DNA of 64,000 nt from Pseudogemmobacter bohemicus (GCF_003290025.1 NZ_QNHG01000002.1:1-64000); one strand, 5' to 3'. Shown: positions 25,770 through 35,480, numbered from the stretch's first letter. Numbers and translations are program-made. Notes: generated by a model not told the origin, from the sequence alone.

Positions 25770-27157
25770 TGTTCGACAAGTTCCGCCAGAGCAAATTCGG
25801 CGAGGCTGTACCGGTGCCCGATCCGGATCAGCCGCTGCTTCCGGCCGGCGATGGCGATGCGCCCCCTTCGCCCGAGATTGTCATCGCGCGCCAGCGGCGC
25901 CGGAAACTCGCCGAAATCCGCCAGCAGGCACATCAGCAATTGCTGGAAATTCTGAACCTTTCCGCACTGGTCCAGGCCTCCGAAGCCGATATCAAGGCCG
26001 AGATCGCGGCGGTCCTGAAATCGCTGATCCCCTCGCAAAGCGTGGCGGTCAGCCGCTCTGAACGCGATGGCCTTGTCGAGGATCTTTATTATGAGGTGAT
26101 GGGCCTTGGCCCGCTTGAGATCCTGATCAATGACGAGATGGTTTCCGATATCCTGATCAACGGGCCCGAACAGGTCTTCGTCGAACAGGGCGGCTTGCTT
26201 GAGCTGACCGATGTGCAGTTTCAGGATGAGGCGCATCTGCGGCGCATCCTGCAAAAGATCGTCGGCATGGCGGGCAGGCGGCTCGATGAATCAAACCCTT
26301 ATGTTGATTCCCGGCTGCCTGACGGCTCGCGTCTGAATGCGGTGATCGCGCCGATCGCGCTGGATGGCACGCTGGTTTCCATCCGTAAATTCCGTAAGGA
26401 CAAGCTGAGCCTCGACCAGCTGACCTTCCTTGGCGCGATGAGCGAAAAGATGGCGATCTATCTGCGCACCGCCGTCGCCTGCAGGCTGAATATCGTCATT
26501 TCGGGCGGCACCGGTTCGGGCAAAACCACGCTGATGAATGCGCTTTCGGCTTTTATCGGCAAGCGAGAGCGCATCATCACGGTCGAGGATACCGCCGAAT
26601 TGCAACTCCAACAGGCGCATGTCGGGCGAATGGAAAGCCGGCCCGCCAATATCGAAGGCAAGGGCGCAATCACGCAGCGCGACTGTCTGCGCAATGCGCT
26701 CCGGATGCGGCCCGACCGGATCATCGTCGGCGAGACACGTGGCGATGAGGTGATCGACATGTTGCAGGCGATGAATACCGGCCATGACGGCTCGATGACC
26801 ACGATCCACGCCAATTCCGCGCGCGACGCAACCAGCCGGCTGGAGAATATGGTCGCGATGTCAGGCGTTGAGATCCCGCTCGGCGCGCTCAGACGCCAGG
26901 TCGCCAGCGCGGTCAACCTGATCGTCCAGGTCAACCGCTTGCAGGATGGCAGCCGCAAGGTGACCTCGATCACCGAGGTGACCGGCTGCGAGGGCGAGGT
27001 TCTCACCATGCAGGAGCTGTTCTATTTCGAGCATACCGGCGTCACCCCGGATGGCCGGGTCGAGGGCGGCTTTGCCGCTTCGGGGGTGCGTTCGGCCTGG
27101 ACCGACCGGTTTCGCCGCTGGGGCATCGCCTTGCCTGCCGATCTCTGGGGGGTGTGA
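25769..27157 (+). CDS. cpaF: TadA/CpaF, secretion ATPase
   Basis: This 462-residue type II/IV secretion ATPase powers Flp pilus assembly. Walker A GGTGSGKT is at 246-253, the Asp box (ITVEDTAELQL) and Walker B region (RIIVGETRGDE) follow, and a His box (GSMTTIHANS) is present. The N-terminal ~90 residues are variable and helical, as is usual. Its start codon shares one base with the cpaE stop. Confidence 0.94.
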   Translation: MFDKFRQSKFGEAVPVPDPDQPLLPAGDGDAPPSPEIVIARQRRRKLAEIRQQAHQQLLEILNLSALVQASEADIKAEIAAVLKSLIPSQSVAVSRSERDGLVEDLYYEVMGLGPLEILINDEMVSDILINGPEQVFVEQGGLLELTDVQFQDEAHLRRILQKIVGMAGRRLDESNPYVDSRLPDGSRLNAVIAPIALDGTLVSIRKFRKDKLSLDQLTFLGAMSEKMAIYLRTAVACRLNIVISGGTGSGKTTLMNALSAFIGKRERIITVEDTAELQLQQAHVGRMESRPANIEGKGAITQRDCLRNALRMRPDRIIVGETRGDEVIDMLQAMNTGHDGSMTTIHANSARDATSRLENMVAMSGVEIPLGALRRQVASAVNLIVQVNRLQDGSRKVTSITEVTGCEGEVLTMQELFYFEHTGVTPDGRVEGGFAASGVRSAWTDRFRRWGIALPADLWGV

Positions 27158-27159
27158 CA

Positions 27160-28110
27160 ATGCCGCTTTCCCTGACCTTCGGCCTGATCCTCTCGGCCGG
27201 CTGTGGTCTTGTCGTGCTGGCGCTGTGGCTGATTTCGGATCTCGGTGCCCGACACCGGCGGCTGACGGCGATACGGCGTTTTTCCGGAGAAGTCCGCAGC
27301 GGCGACCCGCTGCTGGAAGAGGCCGATGCTGTCGCCCTGCGCCGCGACGCACTGCACCGAAACTGGCTGACCCTGTTCGCCTCCCCCACGGGCGGGCGGG
27401 CGGATATCGTGCCCCGCCACCTCGCGCTGATCCTCATCCTCACCGTGACCACGATTATGACCCTGTTGGCGCATGTCGTTCTCGGCCTCGGCCTGACCAT
27501 CGGGATTGCCACCGGGCTGATCCTGTCGCTGGTGATCTGGGTCATGCAGGTCCGCCGGCTGATCCGCCGCCGCGCCTTCGCTATCGAAGAGGCGCTGCCC
27601 GAGGCCATGGATCTGATCGTACGCTCGCTCAAGGTCGGGCTGCCGGTCGGTTCTGCGGTTCAGACCGCTGGCAAAGAACTGAGCGGCCCGCTTGCCGAGG
27701 AATTCTCGGAGACTTCGGCACGGATCAGCTATGGCCAGGAGCCGGTCGGTACGCTGCGCGACATGGCGAACCGCACCGACAGCCAGGGGTTGCGCTTCTT
27801 CGCGGCAGCCGTGGCGATCCAGTCCAGCACCGGCGGCAATCTCGCCGAGGTTCTGGAGCGGCTTTCTTCCATCGCGCGCGGGCGACAGCAATTGCGCCGC
27901 AAAGTTCGCTCCATCACCTCCGAGGCGAAATGGTCCGGCCGTTTCCTGTCCTTCTTCCCGCTGGGGGCAACGGTGATGCTGCTTGTGGTAAACCCCGACT
28001 ATTTCTCGGAAATCTCCGACAAGCCCTTCTTCGTGCCGATGCTGGGCCTGGTGGCGACGCTGCTCTTTCTCAATATCCTCTTCATGCACTGGCTGGTGAA
28101 AGTGGAATGA
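27160..28110 (+). CDS. tadB: TadB, Flp pilus inner-membrane platform protein
   Basis: This 316-residue protein has the T2SSF/GspF-type domain (EEALPEAMDLIVRSLKVGLP) and about four membrane segments, two near the N terminus and two at the C terminus. The ATG at 27160 is preferred; an in-frame GTG at 27154 overlapping the tadA stop is also possible. TadB and TadC together form the platform that works with the TadA ATPase. Confidence 0.9.
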   Translation: MPLSLTFGLILSAGCGLVVLALWLISDLGARHRRLTAIRRFSGEVRSGDPLLEEADAVALRRDALHRNWLTLFASPTGGRADIVPRHLALILILTVTTIMTLLAHVVLGLGLTIGIATGLILSLVIWVMQVRRLIRRRAFAIEEALPEAMDLIVRSLKVGLPVGSAVQTAGKELSGPLAEEFSETSARISYGQEPVGTLRDMANRTDSQGLRFFAAAVAIQSSTGGNLAEVLERLSSIARGRQQLRRKVRSITSEAKWSGRFLSFFPLGATVMLLVVNPDYFSEISDKPFFVPMLGLVATLLFLNILFMHWLVKVE

Positions 28111-28144
28111 CCAATGCCGCACAACCCGGAACAGGAGGCCGGCA

Positions 28145-28990
28145 ATGACCTCATCAGCATTCTTCCTTGGTGCCTTCATCCTCAGCGGGTCGCTGTTCTC
28201 GCTGGCGATGCTGGTGGTCAGCCGCCTGCCCGAAGGCGTCTTCCGCAGCAGGCCCCGTAATGAGCCCGCCGCCGCGCCCCTCTCTGGCGATGCGGCCGAG
28301 CTGCGGCGCCAGCTTTTCCAGGCCGGCTTCAGCCATCCCGAGGCTGCGCGCTATTTCACCATGACCAAGATCGGGCTGGCGATCGGCATGGTGGCGCTGG
28401 TGGCGGCGCTGCTCGTGCTGTCTGCGCCCCTCGCGGCGCTCGCGCCCGTGAAGAAGGCCATCGCGCTGATTGCCGGCTTTCTGCCTGGGTATTTCCTGCC
28501 CACCATGATCGTCGACCGCCGCCGCAAGGCCTGGCAAAAGCGAATTGCCATCGCCCTGCCCGATGCGCTGGATTTCATGCTGGTCTGTGTCGAGGCCGGG
28601 CAGACCACCGACCTTGCATTGATGCGGGTGGCCGAGGAAATGGCACCGGTTCACCCCGATCTCTCTGCCCGGCTGCACGCCCTGACCGAAGCCCTGACCG
28701 CTGGGGCCGAGCGCCAGGACGCCTGGAACCGTCTGTCCCAGGAGACCGGCAATGATGATCTGCGCCAGCTTGCCACTATCATTGTGCAATCCGGCACCAT
28801 GGGCACCCCCGTCGCCCAGACCTTGCGGGTGTTCAGCGCCGATCTGCGCGACCGGCGGGTGCGCCAGATCGAAGAGCGCGCCAATGTTCTGCCAACCAAA
28901 ATGACGCTGGGAACCATGCTCTTCACCGTGCCCCCGCTGCTGATCCTGCTGTTGGCACCGGCGGTCTATCGCCTGATGACCACCAACTGA
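28145..28990 (+). CDS. tadC: TadC, Flp pilus inner-membrane platform protein
   Basis: This 281-residue protein has the second T2SSF-type domain (ALPDALDFMLVCVEAGQT). Membrane segments lie near residues 6-24, 80-118 and at the C terminus (GTMLFTVPPLLILLLAPAVY). It follows tadB by 34 bases with an AGGAGG ribosome site. Length and order are normal for tad loci. After it, the genes tadD, tadE, tadF and tadG expected in a full locus are missing. Confidence 0.9.
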   Translation: MTSSAFFLGAFILSGSLFSLAMLVVSRLPEGVFRSRPRNEPAAAPLSGDAAELRRQLFQAGFSHPEAARYFTMTKIGLAIGMVALVAALLVLSAPLAALAPVKKAIALIAGFLPGYFLPTMIVDRRRKAWQKRIAIALPDALDFMLVCVEAGQTTDLALMRVAEEMAPVHPDLSARLHALTEALTAGAERQDAWNRLSQETGNDDLRQLATIIVQSGTMGTPVAQTLRVFSADLRDRRVRQIEERANVLPTKMTLGTMLFTVPPLLILLLAPAVYRLMTTN

Positions 28991-29005
28991 CCAGGGAGAA
29001 AGGGC

Positions 29006-31477
29006 ATGGAACAGGGCGAAAAACAGACCGCGAATGAGGGCAGCTGGCGGCCGGCTTCGGTCTTTTGCCTGACCCTGCTGCCGGCAGCCAGCCAGATCCT
29101 CACCCCGATTGCCACCCGGCCCGAGGTGCAGCCGCTTTCTGCAGCCGTCTTCGCCGCGATCCTGACCGGGATCCTCGCCGCGCTCTTGCCGACGGACAGA
29201 TTCGGCAACCGGATCATGCATCTGCTCGTCCTGATCACAGCCATGGTGCTGCTGCCTGTTTTCGGGATCAGCAGCCTCTTTCTGCCGGAAAGCCCGGGCA
29301 ATGGCGGCACGGTTTTCATCACCGCGCTTTGCTGGGTGGCCGGGATCCTGCTGGCGCTGCTCGCCCGCGCCTCACGCCAGGTTCTCAGCTGGCAGGCGGT
29401 CGCCAACTCAACCGCCCTGATCCATCCGATCCATCTTTTCTTTGCCTTTTCCGTCTACTCGACGGGATTTTGGCTGATCGCGACCATGGTTCTGCCTGGT
29501 CTCAGCGCGCCATTCTCCCTTGAGCGCGCCCTTCTGGCCGCCGGGCTGGCGGCCTTCACGCCAGGCGTCACATTGCTTTTCGGCCTGGCCGTAGCCATTG
29601 CCGGCGACCGGAAGGAGATGGCTCCCTCCGATCTGACGCCGGTGCTTCTGACGATTGCCGCCGTGCTGGGCCTTGGCCTTGCCGCAAGCAATCGGATCAC
29701 CGCAGAAATTCCGGCGGGCTATCTGACCCTGCTGCTTGTGCCTGCCTTGCTGGCGGTCTTCCTCTTCCGGCGTTTCGCGGCACTGACCCTTGCGGGGATG
29801 TTGCTCTTCCTTTCGACCCCTCTGCTCTGCGCCTGGCTGCTTGCCAGTCCGGCGGGTGATCCGGGCCTGCTTGCCCTGCTCGCCGCCCTGCCTTTCAGCA
29901 TCATGCGCACCAGCCGCCGAAGCGGTGGCAATCTGGTGCGGCGCGCCGGCGACCCGCCGCCCGCCGTCCTTTCAGCCTTCAGCCGTAGCTCGACCAGCTG
30001 GCTGATCCTGCTCGACCTGGAAAAACGCACCGTGCATTTCCCCTTCGGATCCGCCTTCTCGGCCGAGCGCGGGCAGCCGGTCGGCTTCAACCGCATCTTT
30101 CAGGAAAGCGGTTCCGGCGGCTTGCTCGATCTTCTGCGCGAATTGCAGAAACCGGTGGGCGAGAAGCCCGCCCCGGTCCGAATTCGCCTCCAGATGAAAC
30201 CGGGCGGCGAAGCGCGGCGCCAGGACAGCGAGCCGCAACTCTTCGAGGCGCGGATCCTGGAAAACAATCGCCCCATGGCCTGGCTCGCGCTGTTCAGCCT
30301 TTCGCATGAGAAGGAACTGGCCGAGCGCGCCGAGCAATTGCTCGCCGATGCCGTGCTGCGCGAAGAACGGCTGCTCTCCTTCGCCGCGCATGAATTGCGC
30401 ACGCCGGTCGCCATCCTCTCCATGCTCGCCGAGGAGTTGCGCAACGGCTCTCTCTGGGAGGATGTGCGCGAGGGGTTTGAGCAAACAATGGAGCGGATCA
30501 CCACTATCATCGAAGACCTCAGGGCCGACAGCGGCACCAACGCCACTCCCAGCGGTCAAAGTTTTACCCCGGCCGATCTGATCTCGCAGCTGTTCGAAAT
30601 TTTCTCGCCGGTCGCCACCACCCATGGCGTCACCATCGAGGCCAGCCAGACCGACAGTGCCGATCTGCAGCTACTGGGGGATTTCGGCAGAGTTTTCATT
30701 GCCTTGTCTAAGCTGATCCACAATGGCATCATCCATTCGCGCGGCAGCATGATCCGGATCAGCGTGATTGCCAGCCGTGGCGCCGGCGCCGAGGTCACCC
30801 TGACCTGGCAGGTCGCCGATAATGGCATCGGCATCCCCGAGCCAGAGCGCGAACGGATGTTCGAGCCCTTCTGCACACCGCCCGGCGCGGCCTCGGGGCG
30901 CACGGGGGCAGGGCTTGGCCTTTATACAGCGCGCAAGGCCATAGGGCTGCTCGGGGGTGATCTCAGCCTCCTTGAATCGCAGCAGGGCACCCATTTCGTG
31001 CTGAGCCACCCGGTGCGCAGCGCCGTTCCGTCCGGCCCGGTGACCGAAGCAGCGGAGGAGGACGACCTGACGGATCCGGCGACTGCCCCACGCTGGTTTG
31101 CCCGCCATGTGCTGCTGATCGAGGATAACCGCCTCGTCGGTGAAATCACCCGCACCCGGTTGCGGCGGCTGTTCCGCCATGTCGATTGGGCCGAAACGGG
31201 GACCGATGGTCTCGAAATGTGGTATCGCGGCAGCTATGATCTGATCCTGGTCGATCAGCTGCTGCCAGGCGCCACCGGCTGCGAAATCGTGCGCGAGATC
31301 CGCAAGACCGACAAACAGGTGCCGATCATCGGCATCACGGCATCGACCCTGGGGTCAGAATGCCGGGATCTTGAGGCTGCCGGCGTCACCCTCGCCCTGG
31401 AAAAACCGCTGAGTTACACCCAGCTTATGGGCCTGGCCGAGGAATGGTTCCCCGATCAGCGTGCGCAGGCCAGCTGA
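29006..31477 (+). CDS. Membrane hybrid sensor histidine kinase with C-terminal receiver
   Basis: This 823-residue protein has about eight transmembrane segments in residues 20-290, then a linker. The HisKA domain carries the phospho-acceptor His462 (FAAHELRTPVAI). An HATPase domain follows (N573 in the N box, DNGIGIP at 605-611, TGAGLGLYTARK), then a receiver domain with Asp750 (LILVDQLLPG) and Lys800. It starts 15 bases after tadC and is probably co-transcribed with it. It has no output domain of its own, so a separate Hpt or response regulator is expected. The sensed signal is unknown. Confidence 0.92.
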   Translation: MEQGEKQTANEGSWRPASVFCLTLLPAASQILTPIATRPEVQPLSAAVFAAILTGILAALLPTDRFGNRIMHLLVLITAMVLLPVFGISSLFLPESPGNGGTVFITALCWVAGILLALLARASRQVLSWQAVANSTALIHPIHLFFAFSVYSTGFWLIATMVLPGLSAPFSLERALLAAGLAAFTPGVTLLFGLAVAIAGDRKEMAPSDLTPVLLTIAAVLGLGLAASNRITAEIPAGYLTLLLVPALLAVFLFRRFAALTLAGMLLFLSTPLLCAWLLASPAGDPGLLALLAALPFSIMRTSRRSGGNLVRRAGDPPPAVLSAFSRSSTSWLILLDLEKRTVHFPFGSAFSAERGQPVGFNRIFQESGSGGLLDLLRELQKPVGEKPAPVRIRLQMKPGGEARRQDSEPQLFEARILENNRPMAWLALFSLSHEKELAERAEQLLADAVLREERLLSFAAHELRTPVAILSMLAEELRNGSLWEDVREGFEQTMERITTIIEDLRADSGTNATPSGQSFTPADLISQLFEIFSPVATTHGVTIEASQTDSADLQLLGDFGRVFIALSKLIHNGIIHSRGSMIRISVIASRGAGAEVTLTWQVADNGIGIPEPERERMFEPFCTPPGAASGRTGAGLGLYTARKAIGLLGGDLSLLESQQGTHFVLSHPVRSAVPSGPVTEAAEEDDLTDPATAPRWFARHVLLIEDNRLVGEITRTRLRRLFRHVDWAETGTDGLEMWYRGSYDLILVDQLLPGATGCEIVREIRKTDKQVPIIGITASTLGSECRDLEAAGVTLALEKPLSYTQLMGLAEEWFPDQRAQAS

Positions 31478-31555
31478 TCCCCGGCGGGTCCTGGGCGGTC
31501 GCAGATTCGGGACACTTCACCCCCTGTTCACCCCCTGTATCGCGCGAAAGACGTC

Positions 31556-31581
31556 GGGGTGCGGGCCTTTGCCAGCACCCC
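31556..31581. terminator. Possible bidirectional hairpin between convergent genes
   Basis: GGGGTGC and GCACCCC form a 7-bp stem with a 12-base loop in the 130-base gap between the kinase and helicase genes. There is no T run on either side, so a role in termination is uncertain. Confidence 0.35.
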
Positions 31582-31607
31582 GGGCCAATGATCAGAGCCC
31601 TCGCGTC

Positions 31608-33992
31608 TCAGCTGCGCGGGCGCTTCGGCGGCGTGAAGCGCTTGGAAGTGTCGCTTGCATCTGCCGGGCGTGCCGCCGGTTTGCGCGTGGCAAAGCCTTT
31701 GCCCGCATCGGTTTTCGCGCCAAAGCTCTTGCTGCCGGCCGCGCGCGGAGCGCCCTTGCCATAGGCGGGCTTCCCTTCCACGGGCTTGCCAGATGCCGGT
31801 TTACCCGCATAGGGCTTGCCGCCATCCCGTTTTTCATAAGGACGCGACTCACCTTCCGCCCGAGGCTTGCGGGGCGCTTCATCGCGGGCGGGGCGGGCGT
31901 CACGCCCTGCCGGGGCGCCGCCATGGCTTTTGAACCCGGTCGCACGGGCCGGACGATCCGGGCTGCCGCCATGCGATCGGAAACCGGCCGAACGCGGAGC
32001 CGCTTTCGCTGGCCGGTCATCACGCATCGGGCGCTCGCCATCGGTCGGGGTCCAGCGCGGTTTGGCCGGTGCATCCTCGTCGCGGCGGGTATAGGGCTTA
32101 CGCGGAGCATCTCCATCCTCACGACGCGCATAGGGCTTGCGCGGCGCATCGCCTTCCTCGCGGCGGGCATAGGGCTTGCGCGGGGTGTCGCCTTCTTCGC
32201 GCTTTGCCCAGGGTTTCTTCGGCGCATCGCCCTCTTCACGCCTGGCCCAGGGCTTGCGCCCTTCGCCGGTCTCGGCAGCCTCACGCGGTGCGCGCGGGCG
32301 GCGCGGAGCCTCCTCCTCAGCCTCGGCGCGGGGTGGACGCGGCGACCAGGCCGGTTTCCCCTCGCGCGGCGCACGTTCGGGGCGGGCACCGGTCACCCGG
32401 CCCTTCGGCCCGAATTCGGGTGCCTCGGCAGTACGCTCCATCACCAGACCCGGCTCGATCTCGGTCATCTCTTTGAACCGCGCGGCCAGCGGCTCGGCGA
32501 TCTGCACGAAGGTCACATTCTGCTGTACCCGGATCGCGCCGATCCCGTCTTTCGCAATACCACCGGCTTCGCAGATCTTCGGCAAGAGCCAGCGCGCCTC
32601 GGCCCGGCCCTCATGCCCGACCGAAAGCTTGTACCAGACCGATGGCCCGAACTCGCCCCGCTCACGCGGTGGCAAGGCGGCTGGCGGCGGCAGGTCTTCG
32701 ACCAGCTCTTCCGGCGCAGAGCGCTTGGCCCGCCAAAGCCGCACGAAAGCCGCCGCAATCGCCTCGCCGCCATGGGCCTCCAGCAGATCCGCCGCGATAC
32801 CGGCCTCTTCGCCCGGCGCCTCGGTCAAAGCCGGGTCCGAGATCAGACGCGCATCTTCCCGCTCCTGAACCTCATCGGCACCCGGAGCCTTGCCCCATTC
32901 CGCCACCAGTTTCGCCCCCTGCAGGATGCGATTCGCCTTGCGGAATTCGGCCTGCGGCACCACAAGAACCGACGTGCCCTTGCGGCCCGCCCGCCCGGTC
33001 CGGCCAGAGCGGTGCAGCAGCGTTTCGGGATTGGTCGGCAGATCGGCATGGATCACCAGGTCGAGGCCCGGCAGGTCAATGCCCCGCGCCGCCACATCGG
33101 TCGCGATACAGACACGCGCCCGCCCGTCGCGCAGCGCCTGCAGCGCATGCAGGCGCTCGCTTTGCGACAATTCGCCCGACAAGGCCACCACCGGGAAGCC
33201 CCGGTTCACCATCCGCGCATGCAGGTGGTTCACATTGGCTCGGGTCTTGGCGAAGACAATCGCCACCTGGGCATCATACCAGCGCAGCAGGTTGAAAATC
33301 GCCGGCTCTTTGTCGCGATTCGACACAGAGACAGCACGGTATTCGATATCGGCGTGCTGGCTGGCTTCGGATTTCACCTCGACCCGGCGCGCATCGCGCT
33401 GATAGGTGGCGGCGAGCGAAGCGATCTCTTTCGGCACCGTGGCCGAGAACATCAGCACGCGCTTTTCCTCGGGCGCGGCGCCCAGCAGGAATTCCAGATC
33501 CTCGGCAAAGCCCATGTCCAGCATCTCATCGGCCTCATCAAGGACGACAGCGGCCAGCTCGGACAGATCCAGCGACTTGCGTTCGACATGGTCACGCAGC
33601 CGGCCCGGCGTGCCGACCACGATATGGGCGCCGCGATCCAGCGCCCGGCGCTCGGTACGGTAATCCATGCCGCCGACGCAGGAGGCCACGGTCGCGCCCT
33701 CATAAAGCCAGACCAGTTCCCGCTGCACCTGCAGCGCCAGTTCGCGCGTGGGTGCAATTACCAGCGCCAGCGGCTTGTCGGCGGGCAAAAGCTGGTCAAT
33801 GCCGCCCAGCACCTCGGGCGCGATCGCAAGACCAAAGGCCACCGTTTTGCCGGAACCCGTCTGCGCCGAAACCAGCAGGTCACGCCCGATCAGATCGGTG
33901 GCCAGCACGGCCTCCTGCACCGGGGTCAGCGCGGAATAGCCCTTGGCTGCCAGCGCCGCCTTAAGCGGGCCCGCGAGAGAATCAATCGTCAT
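31608..33992 (-). CDS. DEAD-box RNA helicase with DbpA domain and repeat tail
   Basis: This 794-residue helicase unwinds structured RNA, probably in ribosome assembly or cold adaptation. The Q motif is near 23-26, Walker A AQTGSGKT at 43-50, DEAD at 152-155, SAT at 183-185 and HRSGRTGRAGR near 327-337. A DbpA-type RNA-binding domain lies near 450-500. The C-terminal ~270 residues are basic and disordered, with five near-identical 13-residue units at 580-643 (KPYARREEGDAPR type). Length is greater than DeaD of E. coli because of this tail. Confidence 0.95.
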   Translation of the reverse strand: MTIDSLAGPLKAALAAKGYSALTPVQEAVLATDLIGRDLLVSAQTGSGKTVAFGLAIAPEVLGGIDQLLPADKPLALVIAPTRELALQVQRELVWLYEGATVASCVGGMDYRTERRALDRGAHIVVGTPGRLRDHVERKSLDLSELAAVVLDEADEMLDMGFAEDLEFLLGAAPEEKRVLMFSATVPKEIASLAATYQRDARRVEVKSEASQHADIEYRAVSVSNRDKEPAIFNLLRWYDAQVAIVFAKTRANVNHLHARMVNRGFPVVALSGELSQSERLHALQALRDGRARVCIATDVAARGIDLPGLDLVIHADLPTNPETLLHRSGRTGRAGRKGTSVLVVPQAEFRKANRILQGAKLVAEWGKAPGADEVQEREDARLISDPALTEAPGEEAGIAADLLEAHGGEAIAAAFVRLWRAKRSAPEELVEDLPPPAALPPRERGEFGPSVWYKLSVGHEGRAEARWLLPKICEAGGIAKDGIGAIRVQQNVTFVQIAEPLAARFKEMTEIEPGLVMERTAEAPEFGPKGRVTGARPERAPREGKPAWSPRPPRAEAEEEAPRRPRAPREAAETGEGRKPWARREEGDAPKKPWAKREEGDTPRKPYARREEGDAPRKPYARREDGDAPRKPYTRRDEDAPAKPRWTPTDGERPMRDDRPAKAAPRSAGFRSHGGSPDRPARATGFKSHGGAPAGRDARPARDEAPRKPRAEGESRPYEKRDGGKPYAGKPASGKPVEGKPAYGKGAPRAAGSKSFGAKTDAGKGFATRKPAARPADASDTSKRFTPPKRPRS
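32061..32255 (-). repeat. 39-bp tandem repeat within the helicase tail
   Basis: Five in-frame copies of a 39-bp unit encode 13-residue blocks of the form KPWAKREEGDTPR. The last copy is shorter and diverged (KPYTRRDEDAPA). Copy number is likely to vary between strains. Confidence 0.85.
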
Positions 33993-34216
33993 CTATTTTC
34001 CTGTCAGGGGGCCAGTTGCCCCCGCATATGAGCCAGAGAGAAGGCCCAGAGCACCGCCGCAACCCTCCCGGTCACGGCCCGGAACAGACAGGCCTGAGGG
34101 CGCCATACAAGGTTTTGCGAGCGCTGTCCATCAATCACCGCGGCCGCGCAGGATATGACGGGGCGATGATGGCGCCCCTGTTCCGAAACGCATGTTCCGG
34201 TTATGATCCTGTGACC
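33993..34216. other. Intergenic region between helicase and dinB
   Basis: This 224-base gap separates divergent genes and must hold both promoters. No clear sigma-70 hexamers or LexA box were identified. A direct repeat GTTC-N10-GTTC lies at 34180-34197, but the alphaproteobacterial LexA box has a 7-base spacer. Confidence 0.4.
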
Positions 34217-35470
34217 ATGCCCAGCCTCTGCCGCGACTGCCTGACCCGATTCGAAACCGGCCGCCGCTGCCCGTCCTGCCGGTCGCCGCGCGTGATCGCG
34301 CATGTCGAGCTTGAGACCCTCACCATCGCCCATATGGATTGCGACGCCTTTTATGCCAGCGTCGAAAAGCGCGACAATCCGGCGCTGCGGGATCAGCCGC
34401 TGATCGTCGGTGGCGGCAAGCGCGGCGTGGTCTCGACCTGCTGCTACCTGGCCAGGATCCGCGGGGTGCGCTCGGCCATGCCGATGTTCCAGGCGATGAA
34501 GCTCTGCCCCGAGGCGGTGGTGGTGCCGCCCCGCATCGCGCATTACGCCGACGCCTCGCGCCAGATCCGCACCATGATGGAAGAGCTGACCCCGGATATC
34601 GAGCCGCTGTCGCTGGATGAGGCCTTTCTCGACCTCACCGGCACGGCGAGGCTGCATGGGGCGCCGCCGGCGGTGCTGCTGGCGCGGCTGACGAAACGGA
34701 TGGAGAAAGAGGTCGGCGTCACCGGCTCCATCGGGCTGTCGCATAACAAGTTTCTGGCGAAGATCGCCTCGGATCTCGACAAGCCGCGCGGCTTTTCGGT
34801 GATCGGCCGGGCCGAGACCGAAGGATTTCTGGCGCCGAAGCCAGTGGGGATCATCTGGGGCGTTGGCACCGCCAGCCGCGCGGCGCTGGAGGCGGCGGGG
34901 GTACGGACGATCTCCGACCTCCTCCGCTGGGACCGCCGCGACCTGACCCTGCGCTTTGGCCAGATGGGCGACCGGCTCTGGCATCTGGCACGCGGCGAGG
35001 ATCACCGCCGCGTCAGCCGCGATGCGGGCCTGAAATCCATCTCGAAAGAGACGACCTTTTTCGAGGACACCACCGATGCCGATCTGCTGGATGGCCATCT
35101 CTGGCGGCTGGCGGAACAGGTCTCGGACCGGGCCAAGGCAAAAGATCTCGCCGGTCGCACCATCACACTCAAGCTGAGAAAAGGCGATTTCCAGATCGTC
35201 ACCCGCCGCCAGGCGCTGCCCGATCCGACCCAGCTCGCCGACCGCATCTACCGCACCGCGCGCGAAATGCTGGACCGCTCCGGCATCAAGGGCCCGTTCC
35301 GCCTGATCGGCACCGGCCTCACCGACCTCTGCCCCGGCCCGGATGCCGATCGCAGCCCCGATCTGCTCGACCCGGCTGCGGCCCGGCGCGTAAAGGCGGA
35401 ACATGCCGCTGACGCCATCCGCGCCCGTTTCGGCAAAGACGCGATCATCAAAGGCCGTGCCCTGCGCTGA
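34217..35470 (+). CDS. dinB: DNA polymerase IV (Y-family), DinB
   Basis: This 417-residue error-prone polymerase bypasses DNA lesions. Catalytic acids are Asp41 and Asp43 (HMDCDAFYASVE) and Asp134-Glu135 (LSLDEAFLDL). A short N-terminal extension has four cysteines (C5, C8, C18, C21) that could bind zinc, a feature of many alphaproteobacterial DinB proteins. The little-finger domain follows (about 300-400). The start MPSLCRDC was chosen for this conserved extension; a long upstream in-frame extension lacks similarity. The C terminus has no obvious clamp-binding motif at the very end. Confidence 0.94.
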   Translation: MPSLCRDCLTRFETGRRCPSCRSPRVIAHVELETLTIAHMDCDAFYASVEKRDNPALRDQPLIVGGGKRGVVSTCCYLARIRGVRSAMPMFQAMKLCPEAVVVPPRIAHYADASRQIRTMMEELTPDIEPLSLDEAFLDLTGTARLHGAPPAVLLARLTKRMEKEVGVTGSIGLSHNKFLAKIASDLDKPRGFSVIGRAETEGFLAPKPVGIIWGVGTASRAALEAAGVRTISDLLRWDRRDLTLRFGQMGDRLWHLARGEDHRRVSRDAGLKSISKETTFFEDTTDADLLDGHLWRLAEQVSDRAKAKDLAGRTITLKLRKGDFQIVTRRQALPDPTQLADRIYRTAREMLDRSGIKGPFRLIGTGLTDLCPGPDADRSPDLLDPAAARRVKAEHAADAIRARFGKDAIIKGRALR

Positions 35471-35480
35471 TCCCATTCCC

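Noticed and set aside
32061-32255. CRISPR-like repeat array
   Set aside because: The repeats are in-frame coding units without spacers.
31461-34031. Plus-strand frame of 856 codons opposite the helicase
   Set aside because: Shadow of the helicase and its Arg/Pro-rich repeats; no motifs.
34180-34197. Possible LexA (SOS) box upstream of dinB, GTTC-N10-GTTC
   Set aside because: The alphaproteobacterial box has a 7-base spacer; the 10-base spacing does not fit.
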